From the NCBI RefSeq assembly GCF_002205675.1, contig NZ_NISK01000003.1, forward strand, positions 248,001-312,000: a DNA stretch of 64,000 nt, in the 5' to 3' direction. Shown in pieces: positions 34,583-43,050 of this stretch. How positions within the stretch are numbered: position 1 is the first letter of the stretch; every line of letters starts with the position of its first letter. This DNA is from Sphingopyxis bauzanensis (GTDB lineage: Bacteria; Pseudomonadota; Alphaproteobacteria; Sphingomonadales; Sphingomonadaceae). The notes under the pieces are model-generated. The model saw only the letters and a list, made by a program, of their open reading frames with translations. It made no database searches and was not told where the DNA came from. The position numbers and the translations under genes were made by a program.

Positions 34583-35682
34583 TTATATAAGCACCGCCAG
34601 CAAGTTATAACATCGGTGGCTCCGCGAACCCGAGGCCACTGACGTTATAACTCTGTTGGCGTCGGGTTGCTGATTGTCGTTCACAAAGTCAAGAATGCCC
34701 ATCAGCGACCCGTGCAGGGTGGCGTGAACCTCGCCGCGCTTGGCGCCGGGATGTAGAACGATCTTGCCGACGAGTGAGCGAATGTCGCTTGAAGCATCGA
34801 GCTGAGTTTCCAGGTCTTCCAGCGTTTCGGTGAGCCGCGCGACCTTGGCCTTGTAGATTTCAGCAATGCCCGGATGGATGTCGGGAATATGCTGCGGCGT
34901 GTCGGCTAGCCGTGCAGCGATCTCTTGCTTTTCGCGTTCGAGTTCAGCCATGCGGGCTTTCATGCTGGGCTGGTAGAGACCATCCTCAATCGCCGCCATG
35001 ATCCCCGCGAGCGCCCGGTCGACCTTTGCCAGCGCACGGACGTCGGCATCGGCCTGAACTCGACGCTCGCGGTTCTCGCCATTGATATGCGCCACATAGG
35101 CAGCCACCGCTGCGTCGATCTTGTCCGCCGAAACAAGGCGATCCGCGATACCAGCCAGCGCGCGGCGTTCCAGCTCCGCACGCCGGATTGTGCGGCCGTT
35201 CGTGCATGAGTGGCTGCGATAGCGACCTACACAGCCGTAACGGTCTCCGACGACGAGGGCATAAGTTCCGCCGCAAACGCCGCATTCGAGCAAGCCGGAG
35301 AGCAGATAGGCTGGACGCCGCGCTTGATGCAGCGAACGGGCCTGTGCGGCTTGCTTGATGCCGACATATCGGTCGGCAACGATTTCCTGCTGACGCTTCG
35401 CCGCGGCCCATAGCTCGTCGCTGACGATGCGCAGTTCCGGCGCCGCATTCCGGATCCACTCGGATTCAGGATTGAGGCGCATGACTTCTTTGCCAGTGGT
35501 GGGGTCTTTCATGGTGTGTTTGTGGTTCCAAACCCGGACCCCGACATACAGCTCATTATTGAGTATACCGGTTCCCCGCCGCACATCGCCCCGAATGCTG
35601 GTGTCGCGCCAAGCCTTTCCGACAGGTCCGGCAACACCGTCGGCGTTGAGGTCGCGCGCGATCGCAAGCGGGCTCTTTCCGG
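34583..35682 (-). pseudogene. Serine recombinase of element B, N-terminal catalytic domain lost
   Basis: About 365 residues, closely similar to the C-terminal two thirds of the recombinase at 3710-5347. It opens at GKSPLAIARDLNADG, keeps the zinc ribbon (LECGVCGG, then YGCVGRYRSHSCTNG) and the C-terminal region. It is cut at 35682 by an IS21 end and lacks roughly the first 190 residues, including the catalytic serine. Its 3' end runs through the complete attP-like site, so the tail reads VITSVASGSRSHRCYN and ends further on than in copy A. It is not functional. Confidence 0.9.
34604..34651. other. Complete attP-like site at the junction of elements A and B
   Basis: A 48-bp imperfect palindrome. 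The left arm GTTATAACATCGGTGGC and the right arm GCCACTGACGTTATAAC (inverted) flank CGAA at 34625-34628. It is nearly identical, base for base and in length, to the site made by joining the outer arms at 42993-43013 and 3723-3745. In a tandem of two elements the inner junction should be P arm of A + P' arm of B, exactly as seen. Confidence 0.8.
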
Positions 35683-35849
35683 TGTGGATCGGCGTGCAAA
35701 AAGGACCCCGTTAGCGGGGTGATCGGCGTCTAAAAGGGACCCCTCATTTCGATGGTTTAAGCAGCGGCCTGGATAATCAGGCGGCGAGATCGGGATGTTG
35801 GTTTTGGAGACAGTGGTTCGGATTCGGCGCGAGTATGCCGGCGGCAAGC
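35683..35849 (+). mobile_element. IS21-family end with start of istA (remnant)
   Basis: Begins TGTGGATCGGCGTGC. Two near-identical terminal repeats, GATCGGCGTGCAAAAAGGAC (35687-35706) and GATCGGCGTCTAAAAGGGAC (35721-35740), are typical of IS21 ends. A start codon at 35795 gives MLVLETVVRIRREYAGGK, the IstA N terminus, and then the sequence changes abruptly to DUF6118 coding DNA in another frame. The rest of istA, istB and the other end are gone. Confidence 0.8.
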
Positions 35850-36528
35850 CTTCGCGCGGCTCGACGACCGCGTGGCGGGGCTCGACGGGCGCATCGCGCT
35901 CATGGTCCGCGCCGTCGAGCATATGGCGGCCGAGCGGCTGAGCATCGAGATCCCCGACTACAGCCCGACATTGGAAAAGACGAACGCGTATCTCGCCGCC
36001 GTTCACAAGCGGTTGAAGGCGATCGAGGATGCGCCCGCGCTGGACATGACCCCGGAGAATATGGGGGCACGCATCGCTGCAGCGGCGCAGAAGGCCCGCG
36101 AGGCCGACCGGGCCAGCGTCCAGCAGGTCCAGCAGAGTCAGGTGGACGCTGTTCAGGCATTGCATCGGATCATCGGCAACGCCCACACGCGGGAGCAGCA
36201 GCGCGAGCACATATGGTCGGGCATCGGCGGCGGAGTTCTTGCCGGTTGCCTGCTCTGGGCGATCTTGCCCGGCGTGGTCGCGCGCATCATGCCGATTAGC
36301 TGGCACTGGCCCGAACGCATCGCCGCACGAACAGTGCGCGAGCCGACGCTGTGGGAGGCCGGAGCCCGGATCATGCGTGCCGGTCGCCCAGATGCATGGC
36401 AGGCCATCGTCGATGCCGCCGAGATGCGCCGCGACAACCGCGATGCCATCGACACCTGCGAGCAGCAGGCCGTCAAGGCTAAGCAACCGGTGCGATGCAC
36501 AATCAGGATAGGGAATCGGCAGCTTTGA
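35850..36528 (+). pseudogene. DUF6118-family gene, 5' end removed by IS21-linked deletion
   Basis: Homologue of the protein at 23291-24004. It enters at FARLDDRVAGLDGRI, which corresponds to FARLEGEV near residue 16 of the intact copy, so only about 15 codons are missing. The membrane segment IWSGIGGGVLAGCLLWAILP and the C-terminal cysteines are kept. The first in-frame start would be at 35872 or the ATG for MVRAVEHMAAER, so a short product could still be made. The DNA is diverged from copy A; this is not a recent duplication. Confidence 0.75.
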
Positions 36529-36737
36529 CCGGAGCGAGCGGGGCAGCCCCCAGCGAAGCCGACCTAGCGCTACGGAGCAATATTAGAAGCGCGCGACCAG
36601 TCGGCTTTGCAACACGCTAACTGACGAGCTTGAGTCGCGACATGGGATCGTTGAGCGGGCGGAATTCACCGTCAGGCGGACGCTTCGCCTGCCCTAAAAA
36701 CAGTCGCCAGCAGGCTGCGCCGCCGGGATATGGCATG

Positions 36738-37064
36738 CTATGGGCATGGCCATGCCTCCTTTAGCGCCCGTTCAGCGCCCGCCACCATATGAACGCTCAG
36801 GAAATAGCTATTCCGCTCCGCCCAGCGTACGTATGCCGCGCGCAGCGCCGCCCGGTCGTAGCGTGGAGCACCGCATTCTGCTTCTCGCGCACCAATCATC
36901 ATGTCGAGCACGCCTTGCAGATAGGCGCCGCATCGCGGCTCATTCGCTTGGCAGCTTGCGAACAGTACCGAGCCTGTTGCTGAAGCGGGTTCTGTTTGAC
37001 CGACCGCGCTACCTGGCAGGGCGGCCAAGACAGCGCAGAACAATATCAATCGTCTTGGCCTCAT
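36738..37064 (-). CDS. Secreted Rap1a/Tai-like protein
   Basis: A 108-residue protein with a signal peptide (MRPRRLILFCAVLAALPGSA, cleavage near AVGQ). The mature part has FASCQANEPRCGAYLQGVLD and a final WPCP, matching the Rap1a/Tai fold pattern with conserved cysteines. In some bacteria such proteins give immunity to type VI effectors; in alphaproteobacteria most are uncharacterised. The start at 37064 was chosen because it begins the signal peptide. Family call moderate. Confidence 0.6.
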   Translation of the reverse strand: MRPRRLILFCAVLAALPGSAVGQTEPASATGSVLFASCQANEPRCGAYLQGVLDMMIGAREAECGAPRYDRAALRAAYVRWAERNSYFLSVHMVAGAERALKEAWPCP

Positions 37065-37142
37065 TTTCCTCTCCCGTCTCGTGACATTGCATTCGAGGTA
37101 AGTGGGCCGGCCCGCCGACAGCCGACCCACCGAGATTTTTCA

Positions 37143-37472
37143 TCATTCGCGGCCGAGCACCTGGCCTTCAGGCGTGACGAACAGTTCGATCGTCTTGCCG
37201 TCACTGTTCTTGCCCTTGATTTCATAGAGCGTGCTTCCGTCCGCCTTTCGAGTGACTTGCTCCGCTTTGCTTATTGACGCGAGTTGCGCGCGTGCGGCCT
37301 TCATTGCGGCCTGAGGCACCTGATCGAGCGGGATATCTCTTTCGCTGTGCTCGCCGATGATCCGGTTCTCGTTCGCCTCGTGGCTTTGCGCGATCGCGAC
37401 ACCGGCAATCGCCAGCGCGGCCGCGCCGACGCCCGCGACGACAGTGAGAGTTCGTTTGCTAGCCATGTTCAT
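37143..37472 (-). CDS. PepSY-domain periplasmic protein
   Basis: A 109-residue protein. N-terminal signal peptide MNMASKRTLTVVAGVGAAAL (cleavage after AIAQ region); the mature domain has IPLDQVPQAAMKAARAQ, then LYEIKGKNSDGKTIELFV and TPEGQVLGRE, the usual PepSY pattern. Such proteins are periplasmic and often linked to metal stress or signalling. It lies upstream of the Rap1a-like gene on the same strand, 78 bp apart. The second ATG (37466) is an equally possible start. Confidence 0.8.
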   Translation of the reverse strand: MNMASKRTLTVVAGVGAAALAIAGVAIAQSHEANENRIIGEHSERDIPLDQVPQAAMKAARAQLASISKAEQVTRKADGSTLYEIKGKNSDGKTIELFVTPEGQVLGRE

Positions 37473-37541
37473 TCCACTTCCTAGATGAGGGCCGTGGGTC
37501 GAGCGGGCGGCGGTTGCGGCCCAATGAGCCGTCGTCCGGTT

Positions 37542-38432
37542 TCAACTCCTCTGATTGTTCATCCTGTCGAGCGCCGCGCGCAGCCCACGGGCGAGTTTGG
37601 CTGCGTCGTCGTTGGCCCAGAAGTGCATGAAGAACAGCCGCGGCTCGTCGTTCAGCATGTGATTATGCAGCGCGGTGACTTCGATCCCGTTCGCTCGCAG
37701 CGCGCGCAGGACTGGATCGACCTCGCTTGCGACTAGTACGAAGTCGCCAGTGATCGCAGCTCGACCGTTCCCGGTCGGCTGAAAGTTGATCGCGGTCGCC
37801 GTGCCCATCGTCGGCGGAGTCTCCATGCCGCCGTCCATCAGCCGCTCGGCGCGCGGAAAGCTGTATTGGAGGACGCCGCCGGCGGTCTTGCCCTCACCGC
37901 CCATCAATCCGTTGAGCGCGGCCGTGTCGAGATCGAGCGGCGATGGGGTTGCGCTGGTCGAGGGCGATTGCGGCGAGGCTAGCGGGGTCCGACTGGCCGA
38001 CAGCGCTTGCCGGAGCGCGGCCGCGAGCTTCACCGGGTCTCCGTGGCCGGCGATGTGCATGTACATGGTCGCGGGCGACGAGCGGAGCAGATGATTGTGG
38101 AGTGCGGTGATCGTGAAACCGCTTGCGAGCAGGCGGCTCATAACGGGGTTCACCTCGTCGTGCGTCAGCACGAGATCGCCCATCACCATCGCCTCGTCAC
38201 CCATCGGCTGAAACGCTGCCCAGGAGCCGAGCGCGAGGGAGGGCTTGATCGTTACCCCATCCAGCGTGACGCTAAGGTCCGAACGTGGGAAGCTGTAGCG
38301 GTGAACTCCCCCCGCCTGTTCAGCGCCCGCTCTTCCTATCGCGCGGTCGACCGCCGACCAGTCCGGCGCTGCCCATGCGGGGCTTGCAAGCAGGAGGCCG
38401 GTGAGGGTCAAGGCGAGGGTCTTTTTCAGCAT
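37542..38432 (-). CDS. DUF1259 (LppY/LpqO-type) exported protein, two repeats
   Basis: A 296-residue protein with a signal peptide (MLKKTLALTLTGLLLASPAW, cleaved near AWAA). It contains two copies of the DUF1259 unit. Each has a DEVNPVMSRLL- or SEVDPVLRALR-type helix, a TALHNHLL or TALHNHML motif, and an M-H-x-x-G/N-type ending (MYMHIAGHGDP; FFMHFWANDD). The histidines suggest metal binding. The start at 38432 gives the signal peptide; the frame extends to 38459. Such genes often accompany chromate or oxidative stress genes. Function unknown. Confidence 0.8.
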   Translation of the reverse strand: MLKKTLALTLTGLLLASPAWAAPDWSAVDRAIGRAGAEQAGGVHRYSFPRSDLSVTLDGVTIKPSLALGSWAAFQPMGDEAMVMGDLVLTHDEVNPVMSRLLASGFTITALHNHLLRSSPATMYMHIAGHGDPVKLAAALRQALSASRTPLASPQSPSTSATPSPLDLDTAALNGLMGGEGKTAGGVLQYSFPRAERLMDGGMETPPTMGTATAINFQPTGNGRAAITGDFVLVASEVDPVLRALRANGIEVTALHNHMLNDEPRLFFMHFWANDDAAKLARGLRAALDRMNNQRS

Positions 38433-38588
38433 ATTTGATCCTTCATCAGCGCACGTCATGCGAGCACGAAACAGGCGAGTCTCGACAGACCCAGCATCGC
38501 TCTCCGTTTCTGTCTTCGCGGTGAGCAGTCCTATGCTTATGGGGCTTGTGATGCAACCCTTTCAATCGTAGGGTGGGAAGATACAACT

Positions 38589-39539
38589 ATGACAAACAAA
38601 CGAACAACTCCTTGGTTGCTGCTGATTCCGCAGCTCCCGGCCAAACCCGCTTACTTGCGGGTAAAGGTGTGGCGGCGCTTGCAGGCGATCGGCGCCGCGC
38701 CGCTCAAGAACGCCGTCCATGCCCTCCCTAATCGCGAGGACACGCACACGCTGTTCGAGGAGTTGCATCGCGAGATCACCGACAACGGCGGCGAGGCGCT
38801 GATCCTAGAAGCGCGGCTTGCCGGCGGCATGGGCGATGCGGAGTTGCAAGGGGTGTTCGACGCCGCGCGTGATGCCGATTATGAGGAGTTGGCGCGCGAG
38901 GCGCGCGCTCTGAGTGATGGCGAGTACGTCGCCACGTCGGACGCAGGCCGCTTGCGCAAGCGCCTGAACGAGATCGCCGCGATCGACTTTTTCGGAGCGC
39001 ACGGCCAGCAGGAGGCTGAGGCCGCCATTTCCGAGGCCGAACGCCGCTCCCATCAACATCCCGACGTGAGCGGCCCGGGTGCGCCCGATCTGACGCCGGT
39101 CGAGTTAAAGCGCCGCGTTTGGGTGACGCGCCGCCATGTCCACGTCGATCGCATCGCATCCGCCTGGCTCATTCGCCGCTTCATCGATCCCGAGGCGAGC
39201 TTCAAGTTCGTCGAGGGCAAGGGCTATGCGCCGGAGCCTGACGAACTGAGGTTCGACATGGCGGACGCTGAGTTCACCCACGAAGGCGACCGCTGCAGCT
39301 TCGAGACATTGCTGTTCCGCACCGGTCTTGAGACCGATCCAGCTCTTCGCGCGCTCGGCGAAATTGTTCACGACCTCGATATTGCCGATGCGCGGTTCGA
39401 GCGCCCGGAGACTCCGGGCGTGAGCGCACTTATCGCCGGCATCTGTGCCGGCACGGAGGACGACGAGGAGCGGATCGCGCGCGGATCGACCGCGCTCGAC
39501 GGTTTCTATGCTCACTTCACCCGGCGAAAAGAGGATTAA
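38589..39539 (+). CDS. chrB: Chromate resistance protein ChrB
   Basis: A 316-residue protein. The N-terminal ChrB_N domain starts PWLLLIPQLPAKPAYLRVKV, and the C-terminal ChrB domain has VWVTRRHVHVDRIASAWLIR and RFIDPEASFKFVEGKG. ChrB is a chromate-sensing regulator that activates the downstream chrA transporter. It diverges from the DUF1259 gene across 156 bp. The stop is 2 bp before the chrA start, so the two are co-translated. Confidence 0.9.
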   Translation: MTNKRTTPWLLLIPQLPAKPAYLRVKVWRRLQAIGAAPLKNAVHALPNREDTHTLFEELHREITDNGGEALILEARLAGGMGDAELQGVFDAARDADYEELAREARALSDGEYVATSDAGRLRKRLNEIAAIDFFGAHGQQEAEAAISEAERRSHQHPDVSGPGAPDLTPVELKRRVWVTRRHVHVDRIASAWLIRRFIDPEASFKFVEGKGYAPEPDELRFDMADAEFTHEGDRCSFETLLFRTGLETDPALRALGEIVHDLDIADARFERPETPGVSALIAGICAGTEDDEERIARGSTALDGFYAHFTRRKED

Positions 39540-39541
39540 AG

Positions 39542-40939
39542 ATGGAGGCTAGCGCACGCGCTGAATTTGCAGTTGAGAGGCCGCACGAGCACGGCATCAG
39601 CTTTGGCGAGGCGGTGCGCGTCTGGATCAGGGTCGCGCTGCTCAGCTTCGGCGGACCGGCGGGCCAGATAGCGGTGATGCATCGCATCCTGGTCGAGGAG
39701 AAGCGCTGGATCGGCGAGGAGCGGTTCCTTCATGCGCTCAACTATTGCATGCTGCTGCCCGGCCCTGAAGCGCAACAGCTAGCAGTCTATATTGGCTGGT
39801 TGCTCCATAAGACCAAAGGCGGCTTGGTCGCGGGCGCGCTGTTCGTGCTGCCGGGCTTCCTTGCGATTCTCGGTCTCAGCTATGTCTATGTGCTGCTGGG
39901 CGAAGTGCCGCTGGTCGAGGGATTGTTCTTTGGCTTGAAGGCGGCCGTGCTGGCGGTGGTTCTGCAGGCGGTGGTTCGGGTGGGTTCGCGTGCCCTGAAG
40001 AACAACGTCATGCGCGGCCTTGCCGCGCTGGCGTTCGTCGCGATCTTCGTGCTCGACGTACCCTTCCCGCTGATCGTGCTTGCCGCCGCGCTGATTGGCT
40101 TCTTCGGTGGCCGCGCTGGTTACACCGCATTCAATGGCGGCGGCGGACATGGTCCCGCCGGTGCCGAGATAGTCCACGACCGCGACACCGCGCTTGGCGA
40201 GGGCCTTCCCGACCATGCGCGGCCGAACCTTTCATGGTCGCTGCGCATCTCCGGCGTTCTGCTGGTGCTCTGGCTGGCGCCGGTCGCAGCGCTAGTGATC
40301 GCATTCGGTGCGGACGACGTATTCAGCCGTATCGCCACCTTCTTCAGCCAGATGGCGGTGGTGACCTTCGGCGGCGCCTATGCTGTGCTAGCCTATGTCG
40401 CGCAGGAGGCGGTCGAGACCTATGGCTGGCTCCAGCCCGGCGAAATGCTTGACGGGCTCGGCATGGCCGAAACTACGCCGGGACCGCTAATCATGGTGAC
40501 GCAGTTCGTCGGCTTTCTGGCAGCCTTCCGCGAGGCGACCGGGTTGCCTCCGCTTGTCGCCGCGACGCTGGGCGCGATCCTCACCACCTGGGTCACATTC
40601 TTGCCCTGCTTTCTATGGATCTTCGCCGGCGCGCCGTTCATCGAACGGTTGCGCGGCAACCGCGCATTGTCGGCCGCGCTTTCGGCGATCACTGCCGCAG
40701 TGGTCGGCGTGATTCTCAATCTGGCGGTCTGGTTTGGTATCCACACTCTGTTCGGCCGAGTCCGCGAAGTGCCGTTCGCAGCCGGCGCTATCGATCTCCC
40801 AGTCCTGACGTCCGTCAACTGGCCGGCGCTGGCGCTGGCCGTGGGTGCGATACTCGCCATGTTCCGGTTCAAGGCCGGCATGCTGCCGGTGCTCGGCGTC
40901 TGCTCGGTCCTCGGGGCCGCATATGTAATGACCATCTGA
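39542..40939 (+). CDS. chrA: Chromate efflux transporter ChrA (long-chain CHR)
   Basis: A 465-residue inner membrane protein with two CHR domains. The first has LLSFGGPAGQIAVMHRILVE and CMLLPGPEAQQLAVYIGWLL. The second has VVTFGGAYAVLAYVAQEAVE and GMAETTPGPLIMVTQFVGF. About ten membrane segments. It exports chromate. The order chrB-chrA-SOD matches the chrBAC arrangement of transposon-borne chromate resistance. Confidence 0.93.
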   Translation: MEASARAEFAVERPHEHGISFGEAVRVWIRVALLSFGGPAGQIAVMHRILVEEKRWIGEERFLHALNYCMLLPGPEAQQLAVYIGWLLHKTKGGLVAGALFVLPGFLAILGLSYVYVLLGEVPLVEGLFFGLKAAVLAVVLQAVVRVGSRALKNNVMRGLAALAFVAIFVLDVPFPLIVLAAALIGFFGGRAGYTAFNGGGGHGPAGAEIVHDRDTALGEGLPDHARPNLSWSLRISGVLLVLWLAPVAALVIAFGADDVFSRIATFFSQMAVVTFGGAYAVLAYVAQEAVETYGWLQPGEMLDGLGMAETTPGPLIMVTQFVGFLAAFREATGLPPLVAATLGAILTTWVTFLPCFLWIFAGAPFIERLRGNRALSAALSAITAAVVGVILNLAVWFGIHTLFGRVREVPFAAGAIDLPVLTSVNWPALALAVGAILAMFRFKAGMLPVLGVCSVLGAAYVMTI

Positions 40940-40950
40940 AGGAGTGACGT

Positions 40951-41682
40951 GTGACGATCGACCATCTTTCCCGACGCAGTGCAATCGCAACTCTTGGCAT
41001 CGGAGCCGCCGCCATGACTATGAACGAAGCCTCCGCGCAGACGCCGACCGCAGCGCCGACGGCTGTCCCCGCCTTTGCCGGAAATCATCAGGTCAAGCCG
41101 CTCAGGTTCGATCCCGCCAGGCTCCACGGCCTCTCGGAACGGCTGATCACATCGCACCACGAGAACAATTATGCGGGCTCGGTCAAGGCACTGAATATGA
41201 TTGAAAGCCGGCTTGCCGCCGCGCTCGCCGACCCCGATCTGCCGCCGGTGGTCTATGGCGGCCTCAAGCGCGAGGAGCTGCACCGCACCGGTTCGGTCGT
41301 GCTTCATGAAATATATTTCGACGGGCTTGGCGGCAACGGCCAGGCAGCCGGCTCGATCCGCGATGCGCTGGGCGCGGCGTTCGGCTCGTTCGACCGCTGG
41401 GAGGCCGACTTTCGCCGCACCGGTATGAGCCTTGCCGGCGGATCGGGCTGGTGCGTGCTCGTCTATAATCTCCACACCCGCTCGCTGCACAACCATTGGG
41501 CGTGGGATCATATGCACGGCGCGATCGCCGGCGTGCCGCTGCTGGCGCTCGATATGTACGAGCACAGCTTTCACATGGATTACGGCACCGCCGCCGCCAA
41601 ATACGTCGACGCCTACTTTCGCAACATCGATTGGGAAGTGGTCGATCGCCGCTATGCCGCGGCTTTGCGCGGCGGCGGCTGA
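40951..41682 (+). CDS. chrC: Tat-exported Fe/Mn superoxide dismutase (ChrC-like)
   Basis: A 243-residue protein with a GTG start after AAGGAGTGACGT. The N terminus LSRRSAIATLGIGAAAM is a twin-arginine signal, so export is likely. The SOD domain has HHENNYAGSVKALN, VVLHEIYFDGLGG, GSGWCVLVYN and DMYEHSFHMDYG; metal ligands are in the first, third and last groups (some positions are less typical, such as HEIYF for the second histidine). Chromate reduction makes superoxide, which explains the third position of chrBAC. Substrate metal not assigned. Confidence 0.85.
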   Translation: MTIDHLSRRSAIATLGIGAAAMTMNEASAQTPTAAPTAVPAFAGNHQVKPLRFDPARLHGLSERLITSHHENNYAGSVKALNMIESRLAAALADPDLPPVVYGGLKREELHRTGSVVLHEIYFDGLGGNGQAAGSIRDALGAAFGSFDRWEADFRRTGMSLAGGSGWCVLVYNLHTRSLHNHWAWDHMHGAIAGVPLLALDMYEHSFHMDYGTAAAKYVDAYFRNIDWEVVDRRYAAALRGGG

Positions 41683-41769
41683 CCCGTCCGACGAGGGGCA
41701 ACACCCGCTTCTGCGCGTCCCCCTGAGTTGGCGACCACAAGGGGCTAGGTTCGATGGGGAGATGCAACA

Positions 41770-42849
41770 GTGACATCCGGCCCGAACATCGCTCTGCTTT
41801 GGCGCGGACAAGCAGCCGACTGGATGCATCGCTTTCATGAAGCCCGGCAGTGGCCGATCGTTCCGGCCTTGCGGTCGCTCGGCGCCACCGCAAGGCCTGT
41901 ACTGTACAGGGACGAGGCGGTTCGCGAGATTCGTGACGAGTTGTTGTCGTTTGACGCGGTGCTGGTCTGGGTGAATCCGTTGGATAGCTCAGGCGACCGC
42001 TCGGTGCTCGATCCGATGCTGCGCGAAGTCGCGGCGTGCGGCGTTGTCGTCAGCGCGCATCCCGACGTGATCGCCAAAATCGGCGTCAAGGAAGTGCTCT
42101 ACACAACGCGGTCCATGGAATGGGGCAGCGATGTCGATCGATACGTGGACGTTGAAGGCCTTCGCGCTTGTTTTCCCGAACATCTCGCCGCAGGTCCGCG
42201 CGTGCTAAAGCCGAACTACGGCAACGGCGGCAGGAATGTGTGGCGTATCCAACAGGCCGCAGCGGGAGACGCTCCGGCTTTGGAAATGTTGGTGGAAGTT
42301 CAAGAGGCCCGCGAAGGAAGCCAAACGGAGCGGATCAGCCTAGCTGGGTTCCTGGATCGGTGGGCGCCGTTTTTGAACGACGGCGGCGTGCTGATCGATC
42401 AAGCTTATCAGCCGCCATCGTCCGAGGGTATGGTCCGGTGCTATGTGTGCGGGCACCGTGTGGTGGGCTTTGGGCACAACCTGATCACTGCGCTGATGAC
42501 GCCAACGTCCGTTGAGACAGCGTCGTCAAGCCTACAGCCGATGGAGCGCGTCATGTTCGGACCGGAGGTGACGCGCTTCGCAGCCTTGCGGAAAGCGATG
42601 GAAGATCGCTGGATTCCAGAGATGCAAGGTTTGCTGTCGATTGCCGACCACGATCTTCCGCTTCTTTGGGACGCCGACTTCCTGTTTCGTGCTCGTAAAG
42701 GCCCCAACGATAGTCCGTACGTGCTGTGCGAAATCAACGCCAGTTCGGTTGCACCATTTCCGCCAAGCGCTGTCCAGCCAGTTGCCGCAGCGGCGGTCGG
42801 TCGCGCTCTGGCTGGTCGTTTGCGAAAGGAAACCTCCAATCCGCATTGA
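41770..42849 (+). CDS. Cj0069-family (ATP-grasp-like) protein
   Basis: A 359-residue protein that I recognise as the Cj0069 family, with an ATP-grasp-like fold. RVLKPNYGNGGRNVWRIQ resembles the phosphate-binding loop of ATP-grasp enzymes, and LWDADFLFRARKG with LCEINASSVAPFP resembles the metal-binding end (acidic residues and Glu-x-Asn). It starts with GTG (MTSGPNIALLWRG). It follows the SOD gene by 87 bp on the same strand, so it probably belongs to the chr cluster. The substrate is unknown. Confidence 0.65.
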   Translation: MTSGPNIALLWRGQAADWMHRFHEARQWPIVPALRSLGATARPVLYRDEAVREIRDELLSFDAVLVWVNPLDSSGDRSVLDPMLREVAACGVVVSAHPDVIAKIGVKEVLYTTRSMEWGSDVDRYVDVEGLRACFPEHLAAGPRVLKPNYGNGGRNVWRIQQAAAGDAPALEMLVEVQEAREGSQTERISLAGFLDRWAPFLNDGGVLIDQAYQPPSSEGMVRCYVCGHRVVGFGHNLITALMTPTSVETASSSLQPMERVMFGPEVTRFAALRKAMEDRWIPEMQGLLSIADHDLPLLWDADFLFRARKGPNDSPYVLCEINASSVAPFPPSAVQPVAAAAVGRALAGRLRKETSNPH

Positions 42850-42992
42850 TATGATTCAAGCAATTCAAGAGACGTGACATTGGTCGTAAGCATAGTTGCC
42901 TATCGATCAGGCAAGCCCAAGGGTGAGCGAGGCTGGGTGGAACTTCGGAAACCAATCTGAGAACCAATGCTTTAAATGGCAATTTCTAAGGA

Positions 42993-43029
42993 ATTATAAC
43001 ATAGGTGTTCCCGCGAAGGCCGGGATGAC
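42993..43029 (+). other. attR of the integrated element (P half + B' half)
   Basis: The left part, ATTATAACATAGGTGTTCCCG (quoted as two pieces: ATTATAAC at 42993-43000, ATAGGTGTTCCCG at 43001-43013), is the P arm. CGAA (43014-43017) is the shared core. GGCCGGGATGAC (43018-43029) is the second half of the chromosomal palindrome whose first half is at 3709-3722. The convergent lipoprotein gene ends 22 bp further on. Confidence 0.85.
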
Positions 43030-43050
43030 GAGACTAGAGTGGGGTGTTTG

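Larger units (their letters stand above)
3719..34628. mobile_element. Element A: integrative mobilizable element with Gabija, tra genes and dab operon
   Basis: Bounded by attL (core 3719-3722) and a complete attP-like junction (core 34625-34628), about 30.9 kb. It carries its own recombinase, AlpA regulator, Gabija pair, ParB, relaxase TraA with TraC/TraD and an oriT, then cargo (dab operon, LysR genes, terC). No type IV secretion, coupling protein or parA gene is visible, so transfer would need a helper. The boundaries follow from matching half-sites; the two-element reading is inference, argued under the findings. Confidence 0.75.
34625..43017. mobile_element. Element B: decayed relative of element A carrying chromate resistance
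   Basis: About 8.4 kb from the inner junction to attR. It repeats the order of element A (recombinase at the left edge, then DUF6118, then cargo), but the stretch that would hold alpA, defence, parB and tra genes is replaced by one IS21 end. The cargo is Rap1a-like, PepSY, DUF1259, chrB, chrA, a superoxide dismutase and a Cj0069-type gene. With no working recombinase it would depend on copy A for movement. Confidence 0.7.

Noticed and set aside
3719-43017. CRISPR array or type IV secretion cluster in the mobile block
   Set aside because: No regularly spaced repeats and no VirB/Trb/TraG-like genes were found; only relaxase and accessory proteins are present.
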